Of a stretch of 64,000 nt of DNA, positions 1 to 9,302 are shown in pieces. The stretch lies in the NCBI GenBank assembly GCA_018820315.1, contig JAHJOQ010000060.1, positions 1 through 64,000 of the forward strand, read 5' to 3'. This DNA comes from Candidatus Zixiibacteriota bacterium. Its GTDB lineage: Bacteria > Zixibacteria > MSB-5A5 > JAABVY01 > JAHJOQ01. Below the pieces are notes generated by a model. It worked only from the letters and a program-made list of their open reading frames with translations, did not search any database and was not told the DNA's origin. The position numbers were made by a program, and so were the translations under genes. Numbering within the stretch: the stretch's first letter is position 1; the number at the start of each line of letters is the position of its first letter.

Positions 1-776
1 GCACCGTCATCAATCATCACCTGTACACTTGCTCTTAGCGCGCGTTGTAACGAACATTGATCTGGTGCTAGAGACACAGACTTCAGGTTAGGAATGAAAT
101 TCCCCATGGTCTGGGCGATCTGTTTCGAGACGCGCTCTCGTACAGGACGTTGGAGCTCATCAAGTTCTCGAATTGACTTCTTATAACTTTCGCTTTTCTC
201 AATGGAGGCGAGTTCAGCCTCAAGTAGCTCGTTTACAACTGCATGTGCCATCTCCGAAGTTCGCGTTGCTGGTATATATTGGACGAGTATCTTGCTGCCT
301 ATAAATTCCGCGATCTGAGGAGCTTTAGTCTTAAGGTACTTCTTCGCCTTTCCCTGTATCATTACGTCGAACACTGCGTCCTCTTGGCCCAGATCAAGTT
401 TGACCTTCAGGTCTGTTTGGAGATTGCTCTCGACTCTTGTTCTGAAGTCTTGAAAGTCCGCCTTCGTCAACTTAAACGTAAAATAGAGCGATGTACCAGA
501 GTCTGGTTTTGATGCCTGTAAGGAAACGGGGAAATCTCGGATCCAGTCATAGTCAAACCTTTCCATTTCACGATAGCGTAACCGCATCCGACTCCTCCGA
601 GTTGTGGCTACCGCTCGTCCGCGCGAAAGCAACTTCAGTCCAAGTCCCAAAGCGCGAAGGATGTTCGATTTCCCTTCGTTATTCGGTCCTACCAGAACCG
701 TGTACTCAGAAAGGGGAAGATTATAGGCAGTAGTGATAGAGCGATAGTTCTGTGCGCTGAATTCCTTGAGTCTCAT
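1..776 (-). CDS. RecF/OLD-type AAA ATPase, N-terminal part (runs off left edge)
   Basis: About 258 N-terminal residues are visible; the gene continues beyond base 1. The protein opens MRLKEFSAQNYRSI, the usual beginning of RecF/OLD/SMC-like ATPases, followed by a Walker A loop GPNNEGKSN near residues 30-38. The remainder is a charged, partly helical region without a recognised catalytic motif in the visible part. Proteins of this class act in DNA repair or as ATPase components of defence systems such as OLD/Gabija-like nucleases; the deciding C-terminal domain lies outside the window. The start at the ATG complementary to 774-776 is the first after the upstream stops. A perfect TTGACA (complement of 830-835) lies upstream, but no good -10 box accompanies it. 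The gene follows dch in the same direction after a 127 bp gap, and nothing links it to aromatic metabolism. Confidence 0.75.
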   Translation of the reverse strand, partial: MRLKEFSAQNYRSITTAYNLPLSEYTVLVGPNNEGKSNILRALGLGLKLLSRGRAVATTRRSRMRLRYREMERFDYDWIRDFPVSLQASKPDSGTSLYFTFKLTKADFQDFRTRVESNLQTDLKVKLDLGQEDAVFDVMIQGKAKKYLKTKAPQIAEFIGSKILVQYIPATRTSEMAHAVVNELLEAELASIEKSESYKKSIRELDELQRPVRERVSKQIAQTMGNFIPNLKSVSLAPDQCSLQRALRASVQVMIDDG

Positions 777-903
777 GGCGTATCCTCAATCCTGCGGCTT
801 AGGACCTAAACGTTCTTACTACTCACCTTTGTCAACTCAATCGCCAGAAGAACCCTTCGTCTCCACCGGATGGACAGAGGTCATGATTTGCGCTGTAGCT
901 CGG

Positions 904-1680
904 CTACCGGTTCTGCCATTCCGGTTTGCGCCGCTCAAGGAATGATTGAATCCCTTCGTTGGCGTCATGCGTGGCCATTAATTCATCGAGGTAAAGCCGC
1001 TCCTGTTTCTGGAGTCCATCTTTAATGACGCAATTAAACTCCATTCGCGCAGCTCTAACGGCGTATCTTAATGATGAGGCGCTCTTGGGAAGGATATGTT
1101 TCTCAACCCATGCGTCAACGCCCGCCAGCATCGAATCATGATCATCGAATACTTCTGTGGCGAGCCCAATTGCCACCGCTTCCTCCGCCGATATGATCTT
1201 GCCGGACAGCAGAAGTTCATCCGCTCTTGCCTGACCTACCTTCATCGGTAGTATCAACGAGGCGGGTGGTGCGAAAACACCGAGATTGATCTCCGGTTGC
1301 CCCAGCTTTGCAGATCTGTCCACGAACAGGAAATTACACATCAACGCCAATTCCATTCCACCGCCCAGACATTGGCCGGACACTAACGCTGCCGTTGGAA
1401 CAGCCAGGTCTGCAAGAGCATAGAACAACGCGTGAAACTCCTTCAACATCTGAGGAGCTTTGTCGTATGTATGTTCTGCGACGCTTGCGCCGAAGCAGAA
1501 ATGATCCCCCGCGCCGGTGAACTGCAGAAACTTCACGCTACCCTGCTGGCTTACATCGCCCAGTGCCTTCTGCAGATCAGCCATCATCTCGGAATCTAAG
1601 ACATTCGCTTTGGGTGCGTTCAACGTCAGTCTAACGACCTGGTTGTCGTGCAAGGATTGAGTTAGAATTCTGTCAGACAT
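904..1680 (-). CDS. dch: Cyclohexa-1,5-diene-1-carbonyl-CoA hydratase
   Basis: A 258-residue crotonase-superfamily protein, the normal length for dienoyl-CoA hydratase (Dch/BzdW/BamR). The family adds water to cyclohexa-1,5-diene-1-carbonyl-CoA, the product of benzoyl-CoA reductase, to give 6-hydroxycyclohex-1-ene-1-carbonyl-CoA in the cytoplasm. The oxyanion-hole segments are visible: GDHFCFGAS near residue 60 and GQCLGGGMELALMC near residue 103. The ATG is preceded by GAGG at good spacing. The gene lies 5 bp after oah and is the last gene of the long operon. The assignment rests on the fold plus its position beside oah and had, which complete the upper ring-modification sequence. Another enoyl-CoA hydratase function is the main alternative. 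Confidence 0.85.
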   Translation of the reverse strand: MSDRILTQSLHDNQVVRLTLNAPKANVLDSEMMADLQKALGDVSQQGSVKFLQFTGAGDHFCFGASVAEHTYDKAPQMLKEFHALFYALADLAVPTAALVSGQCLGGGMELALMCNFLFVDRSAKLGQPEINLGVFAPPASLILPMKVGQARADELLLSGKIISAEEAVAIGLATEVFDDHDSMLAGVDAWVEKHILPKSASSLRYAVRAARMEFNCVIKDGLQKQERLYLDELMATHDANEGIQSFLERRKPEWQNR

Positions 1681-1685
1681 AATAT

Positions 1686-2771
1686 CTACCTCGGTAATAT
1701 GGCGTCAAGGAGTTCCTCATCCCACGGATGTCCCTCGGAGAGCATCTTACGAAGCTTAATGAAATCGACTTCCCGGTTACCTTTGGGTCCTTCATTGAAT
1801 GCTCTGAACCCGGCTTTCGCCTCAGTCATCATGTTCAATCCAAGCCAGTCGCGGTTTGATTGCTGATTTCTGTCCCAGTGTTCCAGTTTCTTCTTTCTCA
1901 AACTATTGAGTGTTTTGTTAATGCAGTCCGGCATCAAATACATCATCTTCGTACAGAGAGAATCTACCAACTTGTCCAGAGGTGACAGGTCGATTGTTCC
2001 GCCTTTCAGAGTTTCCTTACCCGCTTTCATCTCATCGCCCGATTTTGTTCTGCCATACACGATTTCCCCGGAGTCATCGAGCCATTGATCGGTAATAACC
2101 AGCGGATTCCGTACGAATTTGTCATCCACCTTGAGTACCGGGACCGCCTTTGTAATCAGCCCATAATTCTGCGCTTCGTAGGCGGTCCACATCTCGCATA
2201 GTGTGCAGCTCTGCATGGCGCGTTCGATCCCAACAAAGAGGTGCAGGAAATCAGTACTGCCGCCTTCCGGAGCACTCCCGTGCCTTGGGCCCGCCTGGCC
2301 GAAAACAGCCAAATCACTGGCGATAGTGAAATCGCAAGCCATTCCGATTTCTTGTCCGCCGGCGACTCGCATCCCGTTAACACGGCAGATAACGGGTTTG
2401 TCACACATGAGAATTGACGTTATCATGTCATTGAAAAGCCGCATATATTGCTTGTATTCCAACGGCCTGCCTGAATAGTACTCAGCATACTCCTTGGTGT
2501 TGCCTCCTGTACAGAATGCCTTATCTCCCACCGCGGTAAAAACAACAGCAACGACTGAACGGTCATTCGAGGCCTTACGAAATGCCAATATGACTTCCTT
2601 GACTGCGGCGGTCGTATATGAGTTGTATTGCTTGGGATTGTTTAGTGATATCCAGGCGTTATTCAATCCATCGACCGGATCGCCATTTAGATCCAGACAT
2701 GGCCGCAACTCGTAGATTATCTCTTTGAATTCTACGTCGACCAAATCGTGACTAACGATATTCATACCCAT
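1686..2771 (-). CDS. oah: 6-oxocyclohex-1-ene-1-carbonyl-CoA hydrolase (ring opening)
   Basis: A 361-residue crotonase-fold protein with the long N- and C-terminal extensions typical of Oah/BamA/BzdY, the ring-opening hydrolase that is the standard marker for anaerobic benzoyl-CoA degradation. It hydrates and cleaves 6-oxocyclohex-1-ene-1-carbonyl-CoA to 3-hydroxypimelyl-CoA. Recognisable family blocks are GDKAFCTGGNTKEYAEYYSG (about residues 82-101), NGMRVAGGQEIGMACDF and FGQAGPRHGSAPEGGS in the middle. The ATG has GGAGAG just upstream. It is flanked by dch (5 bp) and had (82 bp), the same trio found in bzd and bam clusters. This is one of the most secure assignments in the window and anchors the interpretation of the operon. 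Confidence 0.95.
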   Translation of the reverse strand: MGMNIVSHDLVDVEFKEIIYELRPCLDLNGDPVDGLNNAWISLNNPKQYNSYTTAAVKEVILAFRKASNDRSVVAVVFTAVGDKAFCTGGNTKEYAEYYSGRPLEYKQYMRLFNDMITSILMCDKPVICRVNGMRVAGGQEIGMACDFTIASDLAVFGQAGPRHGSAPEGGSTDFLHLFVGIERAMQSCTLCEMWTAYEAQNYGLITKAVPVLKVDDKFVRNPLVITDQWLDDSGEIVYGRTKSGDEMKAGKETLKGGTIDLSPLDKLVDSLCTKMMYLMPDCINKTLNSLRKKKLEHWDRNQQSNRDWLGLNMMTEAKAGFRAFNEGPKGNREVDFIKLRKMLSEGHPWDEELLDAILPR

Positions 2772-2853
2772 TCTCTACTCTCCTATTCTGACAGATATTG
2801 TCATTCTGCAATTCCTGACCTCTCAGAATATGTTACCCAAGCAAATAGGCACT

Positions 2854-3909
2854 CTAAAAGTCAGGAATTAGGACCGATCGTTTCAAGAGTTTATGTTCTA
2901 ACGTCTGTTGAAATATGTCGTTAATCTGTGACAATCCGAAAGTGTCAGTAAACGGTTTAAGTTTCAGCTTACCTTCAGTTGTTAGATTTATGACATCGGT
3001 ATAGAGCTCAGGCTTGCATCCCCAGGTACCGATAAGTTTTGCATCAAAAGCCATGAGGTTGCTGAGACGGACTTCCAACTTATCGAGAGTGAATCCGACG
3101 ATGGAAAGCGTCCCTGCAATACCTAAAAGAGCAAAAGCCAATTCCTGGCCTGCTTTGGTGCCAGACATCTCGAAGATCTTCCACCCGAACGGTGACGCAC
3201 CCAACTCCTTGCAAGCATCCTTCACTTTCTTCTTTATCTCTTTGATATCGAGACCTTTGGAATTCAACCCGGTTGACACGCCGACCTCCGCAAGCTGATC
3301 CAGTTTGTCCTGCGCTATGTCGATCGCAAGGACCCTGGCTCCCAAAATCTTCGCTAGTTGGGCCGCATAGATGCCTATGCCACCTACGCCGATGACGATG
3401 GCAAAGTCACCCTCCTGCAGATCACTCTTGACGATGACCTGATATGGTGTCGATACGGCATCAGCAATGACTGAGAGTTCTGCCAGCGAATGAGTCTCCA
3501 AAGCTGCATCAGGCACCAACGTCAGGTATCGGGCTGGAACAACGACATGGCTGGCAAACCCTCCATTGAAATCGTTGCCCGGCATCTTCTGATTCTGGCA
3601 GATATTGCTCTGTCCTTTCTTGCACAACTCACATTCGCCGCAAGGCAGAACTGCCGGAATAATGACTGGTTTACCTTTGAATTCAGAGGGTCCCTTGAGA
3701 ACCGTGCCGCTGATCTCATGTCCCAATACAAGGGGCAATTCGTGGCGTGTCGGAACCCCGTAATGCCAGAAACTTAGATCGGTATGGCAGACGCCACATC
3801 CGGCAACCTCGACTAAGGCCTCACCCTCGCCGATTTCCGGTACTGGGAAAGTAACCTGTTCAAAGGGCTTATCCTTCGCAGTCATTTGATAAGCGCGTAT
3901 TTCTTCCAT
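2854..3909 (-). CDS. had: 6-hydroxycyclohex-1-ene-1-carbonyl-CoA dehydrogenase
   Basis: A 351-residue zinc-type medium-chain dehydrogenase. Near the N-terminus it has the catalytic zinc segment GCGVCHTDLSFWHYG and the GHEISG block, then a structural-zinc cysteine cluster CGECELCKKGQSNIC (about residues 91-105), and a Rossmann loop GVGGIGIYAAQLAK in the middle. Family members named Had/BzdX/BamQ oxidise 6-hydroxycyclohex-1-ene-1-carbonyl-CoA with NAD+ to the 6-oxo compound that Oah opens. The start ATG follows AAGGAG. It sits directly upstream of oah and dch, which makes this substrate far more likely than a generic alcohol. Confidence 0.88.
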   Translation of the reverse strand: MEEIRAYQMTAKDKPFEQVTFPVPEIGEGEALVEVAGCGVCHTDLSFWHYGVPTRHELPLVLGHEISGTVLKGPSEFKGKPVIIPAVLPCGECELCKKGQSNICQNQKMPGNDFNGGFASHVVVPARYLTLVPDAALETHSLAELSVIADAVSTPYQVIVKSDLQEGDFAIVIGVGGIGIYAAQLAKILGARVLAIDIAQDKLDQLAEVGVSTGLNSKGLDIKEIKKKVKDACKELGASPFGWKIFEMSGTKAGQELAFALLGIAGTLSIVGFTLDKLEVRLSNLMAFDAKLIGTWGCKPELYTDVINLTTEGKLKLKPFTDTFGLSQINDIFQQTLEHKLLKRSVLIPDF

Positions 3910-4008
3910 GATTATCTCCTTCGGAGCATCATACGGATAATTACGTGGAGTGTCAACTGCAATCTCGTTTTCAGTGACCTTCTGCTTCTATTTGCGATAT
4001 GATTGCAT

Positions 4009-4959
4009 TCATTTCGCTGAGTGTTCCATCATGTGAACCAGGCAGGTTATTGTCTGGTTGACAGGAGTGGGCAGGTTATGCTTACGTCCGTACTCTGCGA
4101 TTCTCCCATTCAGATAATCAATCTCTGTCAGAAGACCATTATCCAAATCTACAAGCATTGAGGGGCGATGGTATCCGGCGCCTTTCAGGTAATTGATGCT
4201 GAACTCGCGGAAATCTCTCTTGAGACTAATCCCCTCGGCTTCGGCCACGCGAAGCGATTCATCAATGATTGCCTTCACAAGCGCCAGACCATCAGGGGAG
4301 TCCATGACATCTTTCATCGTTAGCTTGGTAATTGCACAGACCGGGGAAAGAGCAGAATTCAAGATAGCTTTCTCCCAGGCATGATCTCGGAAGTCAGCAG
4401 AGACTTCTGTCTTCAGATCAACGGAGTTAAGCATTTTGACGATCCTGTTTGCTATTGCTTCTCCTCTCTTTGTCAAGGCTGAGATATAGTTGGGCGGATT
4501 GAAGAACATAACATTCACGGTATTAGGACTTGACATACTCCCGGCAAAATTCACAGCCATTCGTAGCGTTCTGTCATCACCAAGAATCTCGGCCACCTCC
4601 TGTTCGTTGTCCAGACCATTTTGGGCGCACATTACGTATGCGTCCTCCGGAACAATCTCTGAGATGATGGAGACCACTTTCTTAAGGTTTGGAGTTTTCA
4701 CGGACACGACAACAAGATCAAGATCGTACTCTTTCAACTCCTGAACCGAATAGCATGCTTCCTCAACACTGACTTCCTTCTGGATGGTGTTCTCTAAACG
4801 GACTCCCTCCTTCTTGATCAGATCGATCTTCTCACGATCAATATCACACGGAACAACAAATGCTCCCGCATCAATGAAATGCGCCGTCAGCCCCGAGCCA
4901 GTGGGCCCCATACCGATCACGCCTACGCGCAACCGGGCATCATCGGATTTTTCTGTCAT
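4009..4959 (-). CDS. Ketopantoate reductase (PanE/ApbA)-family oxidoreductase
   Basis: A 316-residue protein with an N-terminal Rossmann motif GVIGMGPTGSGL (residues 13-24) and the 2-dehydropantoate 2-reductase layout: NAD(P)-binding domain, then an all-helical C-terminal half beginning near residue 190. The segment VKTPNLKKVV is the PanE signature region that normally reads VKAxxT. PanE makes pantoate for coenzyme A. A role in CoA supply is possible, but paralogues act on other 2-oxo or 3-oxo acids, and its place inside the benzoyl-CoA operon (between the symporter and had) suggests a pathway-specific oxidoreductase. SD GGAGA lies before the ATG. The substrate is unknown. Confidence 0.65.
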   Translation of the reverse strand: MTEKSDDARLRVGVIGMGPTGSGLTAHFIDAGAFVVPCDIDREKIDLIKKEGVRLENTIQKEVSVEEACYSVQELKEYDLDLVVVSVKTPNLKKVVSIISEIVPEDAYVMCAQNGLDNEQEVAEILGDDRTLRMAVNFAGSMSSPNTVNVMFFNPPNYISALTKRGEAIANRIVKMLNSVDLKTEVSADFRDHAWEKAILNSALSPVCAITKLTMKDVMDSPDGLALVKAIIDESLRVAEAEGISLKRDFREFSINYLKGAGYHRPSMLVDLDNGLLTEIDYLNGRIAEYGRKHNLPTPVNQTITCLVHMMEHSAK

Positions 4960-4974
4960 AATTATCTCCGAAGT

Positions 4975-6387
4975 TCAGTTGCGTACTAGTATTCTTCTTT
5001 TATCCACCACTGCCACGACAAGAAACGTCACAAGACTTACTATCCAACAGAGAAATATCGGGTGAGCTAATCCCGCTTCCTTGAAGAAGGAGGGGACCTG
5101 AGGGAAAGTAAGCCAGACTGTAAGGGCTCCCATCGCCATAAGCAAGGTCCACACCGCGTGAGAACGCCTGCATACTTGAGGCCAGAATATAGTCATCAAT
5201 GTCAGCAGAGTGTATGCGGTGGTCAAGGTCAGACCGATGAGCAATGTCTTGAGGATGCCTGATACCGAAACAGCAAGAATATATGTGACAACACTCAACG
5301 CCAGGACCGAAATTCGAGAGACAACTCTCTCTCCTTTTTCATCGAGGCCAGGAGCCACGAATCTCTTGACCAGGTCTCCCACAACCAAAGTGGCGCTTCC
5401 AATCAGGAGGGCGGATGCGGTCGACACATCGGCTGCCCAGAGCCCTGCAAGAATAACACCTGCCACGAACGGACTCAGACTCAGAACCATGCGAGGAAGA
5501 GCTTCGGTGGGAACAATCCCCGGATGAAGAACTGCCGCGGCAACACCAATCAATGCGCTGACGAAGCCAATAGGCAGGATGATCAAGCCGCCCATTATGA
5601 AGCCCTTTCTGGCAGATTGACCGTCCTTGGCAGCAAAACTAATCTGGACGATCGATTGCACCGAAAAAACCGTTGTGCACATAACCACAAACCACGCGAT
5701 AATCAAACCCCAACCAATCGCCCCAAGATCGAAACCGGGATGCTGAGGCGGGAGTTTGGACACAATGTCGCCGATTCCTCCAACTTTGCCCACCGCCATG
5801 ATGGCTCCCAGGACAACTCCCGCGTATATGAACGTCACATTGATGATATTTGTTATGCCTGCCGCCCAGAAACCCCCGATCAGAGTTGTGCCGACGAAGA
5901 CAATCGCAGTAACCAGCATCCCTGTCTGGAAGCTGAATACTTCGGGAAGCAAAGATGAAAGAATAGCACCACCGGCCACATACTGGAGGGATGTGATGAC
6001 AACCTGAAGGACCAACTGCCCGATCACCCCGATTACCCGACCGGAGACGTTGTAGTGTCTTTCAAAAAGTTCCGGCAGTGTGGAGACTTCCAATCGACGA
6101 TAACGGTGAGCTGCAAATAGGCCAACCAGTAGTGCACCTGCTGCCCAGGCGGCATTATACCACCCGGCTGATATTCCAGAACTGTAGGCTCGCTCCGCAA
6201 CGCCAATAGTGGATGCTCCACCGACAGCCAGACCAGTCAGAAGAGGGGCAATAACCCAGGATGGAAGATTGCGTCCCGCCAATAGATACGCTATCATCCC
6301 TCCTCGACTGAGATGTCGGGTCAACCAGGTAATGGCAAAGAGGAGAACGATGTACGAACAGACAATGCTCAGGGGAATCCAGTTCAT
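4975..6387 (-). CDS. Sodium:solute symporter (SSS family)
   Basis: A protein of about 470 residues with roughly 12-13 hydrophobic segments across its length. The family segment LLAGRNLPSWVIAPLLTG lies near residues 36-53 and glycine-rich helices follow (GLAVGGAS). These are features of the solute:sodium symporter family, which imports carboxylates, amino acids or sugars across the inner membrane with Na+. The annotated ATG at 6387 lies two codons inside a TTG-started frame; the ATG is preferred. It is embedded between the ADP-forming acyl-CoA synthetase and the PanE-like gene with gaps of about 15 bp. Uptake of the aromatic acid feeding the operon is therefore a reasonable inference, but the substrate cannot be read from the sequence. 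Confidence 0.8.
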   Translation of the reverse strand: MNWIPLSIVCSYIVLLFAITWLTRHLSRGGMIAYLLAGRNLPSWVIAPLLTGLAVGGASTIGVAERAYSSGISAGWYNAAWAAGALLVGLFAAHRYRRLEVSTLPELFERHYNVSGRVIGVIGQLVLQVVITSLQYVAGGAILSSLLPEVFSFQTGMLVTAIVFVGTTLIGGFWAAGITNIINVTFIYAGVVLGAIMAVGKVGGIGDIVSKLPPQHPGFDLGAIGWGLIIAWFVVMCTTVFSVQSIVQISFAAKDGQSARKGFIMGGLIILPIGFVSALIGVAAAVLHPGIVPTEALPRMVLSLSPFVAGVILAGLWAADVSTASALLIGSATLVVGDLVKRFVAPGLDEKGERVVSRISVLALSVVTYILAVSVSGILKTLLIGLTLTTAYTLLTLMTIFWPQVCRRSHAVWTLLMAMGALTVWLTFPQVPSFFKEAGLAHPIFLCWIVSLVTFLVVAVVDKRRILVRN

Positions 6388-6400
6388 CGTCAACTCATTC

Positions 6401-8491
6401 TTATCCGGCGTTTGATGTTTTCAGGCGGGCATCAACCACTTCTACGCCTTTTCCTTCTTCAAACGCAAAGACAGGATTCAAGTCCATTTCGTCTATTTCC
6501 GGGAAATCGGAGCAGAGCTGCGATAGTCGCATTAAGGTCTCAGCCAGCTTGTCTATGTCAGCCGGTTTTGCCCCTCTTGCACCCTGTAGAATAGGGTACC
6601 CCTTGATCGAGGAGATCATCCAATTGGCATCCTGTTGTGAAAGCGGCGCCAGCCTGAATTGAACATCCTTGAGAGTCTCCACAAAGATACCACCCAAACC
6701 AAACATAAGCATCGGCCCAAGACCGGCAGTTGCTTTGGCTCCCATGATCACCTCTGTGCCAGCGACCACGTGTTCCTGGAGAATGAAACCGGGCTTATGT
6801 TCTTTGAATTGCGAGGACATTCTGTCGAATGCGTCCAGAAGTGAAGCCTCATCCTCAAGATTCAGACAAACACCCCCGGCATCTGACTTATGAACGATTC
6901 CTTCTGCATCGACCTTCAAAACCAGCGGATACTTGAGCTTCTGCGCTTCCTTCTTAAGATCCTTCTCGGTGTCTATCCGTACGGATTTCACGGTCGGAAT
7001 TCCGTAGCACTGAAGCAACTCAAATACGTCGGCTTGTGGTAAGAACTTCTCCTGACCACGGTAACGGCTCATGATCCCTGCTGCCTTTTCGTTGTCAGTC
7101 TTATACTCCACATACTCAGGGGTTTCTCTCCGCAGAATCTGACCATATTTGATCAGTGCTGCAAGAGCTCTCGATGCTGATTCGGGGAAATTGTATACGG
7201 GAATGCCGCTTTCTCTGATTAACCGAATAACTTCACCGAATTTCTCTTCAATAGTGAGGATTATACAAATGATCGGTTTTTCAGCAGTCGCTCCGATCTC
7301 AGCAAGCTTGCGAGCCACAGCTTCGCAGTCGACAAAAGGAGGCGTGACGAAACAGAGAATAAGCGAATCCGTATTCGGGTCTTTCAGGAGAAGCTCGACA
7401 GCTCCGCCATACTCCTTAGCACCGGCAGTCGCAATCACATCGACCGGGTTGGAGACAATTGCTTCGGAGAAGAGCAGTTCCCCTAGCGCCTTTCCGGTAT
7501 CGGGACTCAACTTCGCCAATTTCAGGCCGGATGAAATGCATTCATCGACAGCAATAATTGCCGGTCCCCCGGTATTCGTGACAATGACGATATTCTCAGA
7601 TTTCGGGATCGGCTGTGTTGAGAAGGAGATGGCGGCTTCAACCATTTCCTGCTGAGAGTGAAAGCGCATGACACCGCTTTTCTCGAAGATTGCATCCGAC
7701 AATGTTTCCTGCTCCAGCAGGGAGCCGGTATGTGAAGCAACAGCCGCGACTCCCTCGGATGTCTTTCCAGTCTTCAAAGCCAAGATAGGCTTCTTTCTGG
7801 TAACCCTGCTGGCGACTTCGAGAAAACCGGCGGGATCCTTGAGTGTCTCGATATGTACCATGATGGCTTTGGTCTCTTCGTCCTGACCAAAGTAATCAAT
7901 GATTTCATTCATACTCACATCAGCTTCATTCCCGAAGCTGGAGTACATCCTTATTCCGATACCGATGCGATGAAGCTCCAGTTTCAATGTCTCGCCAACA
8001 CCTCCACTCTGCGCTACTATTGAGATGTTCCCGGGTGTCATCGGCACAAAAGTGAAGTTGGCATAGATCGATACGGATGGATCGGAATTCTGAATTCCCT
8101 GGGAGTTGGGCCCGTAGATGCGCATTCCGTACTTGTGTGCAATCTCGACTATCTGCTTTTCGAGTGCGAGCCCCTCTTCGCCTACCTCTTTGAAGCCGGC
8201 CGTATGAACAATGGCAAACTTCACACCCTTCTTGCCACAGTCTTCGAGGACAGCGGGAACCAGAGAGTTCTTAATGGATATGTTCACAAGATCTATTTCA
8301 TCCGGCACATCGCCCACAGATGGATACGTCCTGAAGCTTTTGATGACCTTTGATTTTGGATTGATAGGATATATGGGGCCTTTGAAATCATGGTCAACAA
8401 GGTTCTGGATTACGATGTGGCCGATACTCAAGGGGTTATTTGAAGCGCCGATAATCGCCACTGATCTGGGTTTGAATAAACCGTCAAGCAT
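6401..8491 (-). CDS. Acyl-CoA synthetase, ADP-forming, fused alpha-beta
   Basis: A 696-residue single-chain ADP-forming acyl-CoA synthetase. The N-terminal CoA-binding Rossmann domain begins LFKPRSVAIIGASNN. A succinyl-CoA-synthetase-like domain follows, with the phospho-histidine segment ASHTGSLL near residue 250. The C-terminal third (from about residue 470) is an ATP-grasp domain ending in MDLNPVF. The family interconverts acid + CoA + ATP with acyl-CoA + ADP + Pi. In this operon it could activate benzoate or another acid at the cost of one phosphoanhydride bond, or run in reverse to make ATP from a pathway thioester. The ATG has a full SD AGGAGG and overlaps the upstream ATPase gene by 8 bp. 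A paralogue lies at 35079-37199. No AMP-forming benzoate-CoA ligase is present in the window. Confidence 0.88.
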   Translation of the reverse strand: MLDGLFKPRSVAIIGASNNPLSIGHIVIQNLVDHDFKGPIYPINPKSKVIKSFRTYPSVGDVPDEIDLVNISIKNSLVPAVLEDCGKKGVKFAIVHTAGFKEVGEEGLALEKQIVEIAHKYGMRIYGPNSQGIQNSDPSVSIYANFTFVPMTPGNISIVAQSGGVGETLKLELHRIGIGIRMYSSFGNEADVSMNEIIDYFGQDEETKAIMVHIETLKDPAGFLEVASRVTRKKPILALKTGKTSEGVAAVASHTGSLLEQETLSDAIFEKSGVMRFHSQQEMVEAAISFSTQPIPKSENIVIVTNTGGPAIIAVDECISSGLKLAKLSPDTGKALGELLFSEAIVSNPVDVIATAGAKEYGGAVELLLKDPNTDSLILCFVTPPFVDCEAVARKLAEIGATAEKPIICIILTIEEKFGEVIRLIRESGIPVYNFPESASRALAALIKYGQILRRETPEYVEYKTDNEKAAGIMSRYRGQEKFLPQADVFELLQCYGIPTVKSVRIDTEKDLKKEAQKLKYPLVLKVDAEGIVHKSDAGGVCLNLEDEASLLDAFDRMSSQFKEHKPGFILQEHVVAGTEVIMGAKATAGLGPMLMFGLGGIFVETLKDVQFRLAPLSQQDANWMISSIKGYPILQGARGAKPADIDKLAETLMRLSQLCSDFPEIDEMDLNPVFAFEEGKGVEVVDARLKTSNAG

Positions 8492-9272
8492 TCTGACCTC
8501 CTCTGGTATCTAAAGAGTACAGAGCCGCACCAAACGCGCCTGTCAACTGCGGAAGCGGGGGAACGGAAATTTCCCTTCCCAGTCTCTCTTCAAACATCTT
8601 AACAAGGTATGGATTGTGGGCCACCACTCCTCCACTCATCACTATATCTCCATTCATTGAGTCCATCTCAAGGACTCTCTTGATTACTGAAACAAAAATG
8701 CCCTTTATGATGTCCGCCACGTCGATGCCTTCTCTTATTTTGGCCAGGATTTCGGTACCGGTGAATACAGTGCAATAGCTGCCGATTTGAATACTATTTC
8801 CCGCCTTTTGAGCTAGCCCATCGAGTTTCCCCAACTCAATCTTCAGACGATTTGCAATCTCTTCGAGAAACGCGCCGGTGCCAGCAGCACATTTCCGATT
8901 CATCTTGAAGCTGGTTCTCTTTCCGGCATCATTGATTTTTATGATCTTGCTGTCCTGCCCTCCGATGTCGATCAAGGTGTGGGCGCGGGGAAAATAGTGG
9001 AAGCTGCCGGTGGCATGGCAGCTTATCTCGGTTCTTGTGTCGTCGGCATACGGAACATTTCGTCTCCCGTATCCAGTTGTCACTGTAGTACATTCGCCCA
9101 TGTCCAGACAGCCGGCTTTCTTACGAGCTGTCCGAAAGGCCTGGTCGGCTGCAGATTCAAAATCAGCTCCGGAATCGTTTACCGAATGGCCGAGAATCTC
9201 TTTTTTTTCGTTGATAATGATCGCCTTAGTAGTGGAGGCGCCTATATCAATCCCTGCAAAAAAGTTCTTCAA
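8484..9272 (-). CDS. BcrAD/BadFG/HgdC-type ATPase (reductase activator), stand-alone
   Basis: A 262-residue ASKHA-fold ATPase of the 2-hydroxyacyl-CoA dehydratase activator family. It shows the phosphate-1 loop GIDIGASTTKA (residues 7-17), DIGGQDSK in the middle, and the two cluster-ligand cysteines in NRKCAAGTGAF and GSYCTVFTG, which in a homodimer hold one [4Fe-4S] cluster between subunits. Family members couple ATP hydrolysis to delivery of very low-potential electrons to a partner HgdB/BcrBC-type protein. The partner is almost certainly the gene just upstream (9303-10550). The initiation codon appears to be TTG. It is distinct from BzdP and BzdQ further upstream, so the operon encodes three such ATPases. 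Confidence 0.85.
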   Translation of the reverse strand: MKNFFAGIDIGASTTKAIIINEKKEILGHSVNDSGADFESAADQAFRTARKKAGCLDMGECTTVTTGYGRRNVPYADDTRTEISCHATGSFHYFPRAHTLIDIGGQDSKIIKINDAGKRTSFKMNRKCAAGTGAFLEEIANRLKIELGKLDGLAQKAGNSIQIGSYCTVFTGTEILAKIREGIDVADIIKGIFVSVIKRVLEMDSMNGDIVMSGGVVAHNPYLVKMFEERLGREISVPPLPQLTGAFGAALYSLDTRGGQNA

Positions 9273-9302
9273 AACCGTTTACACATGTCCATGGCATAGA
9301 TA

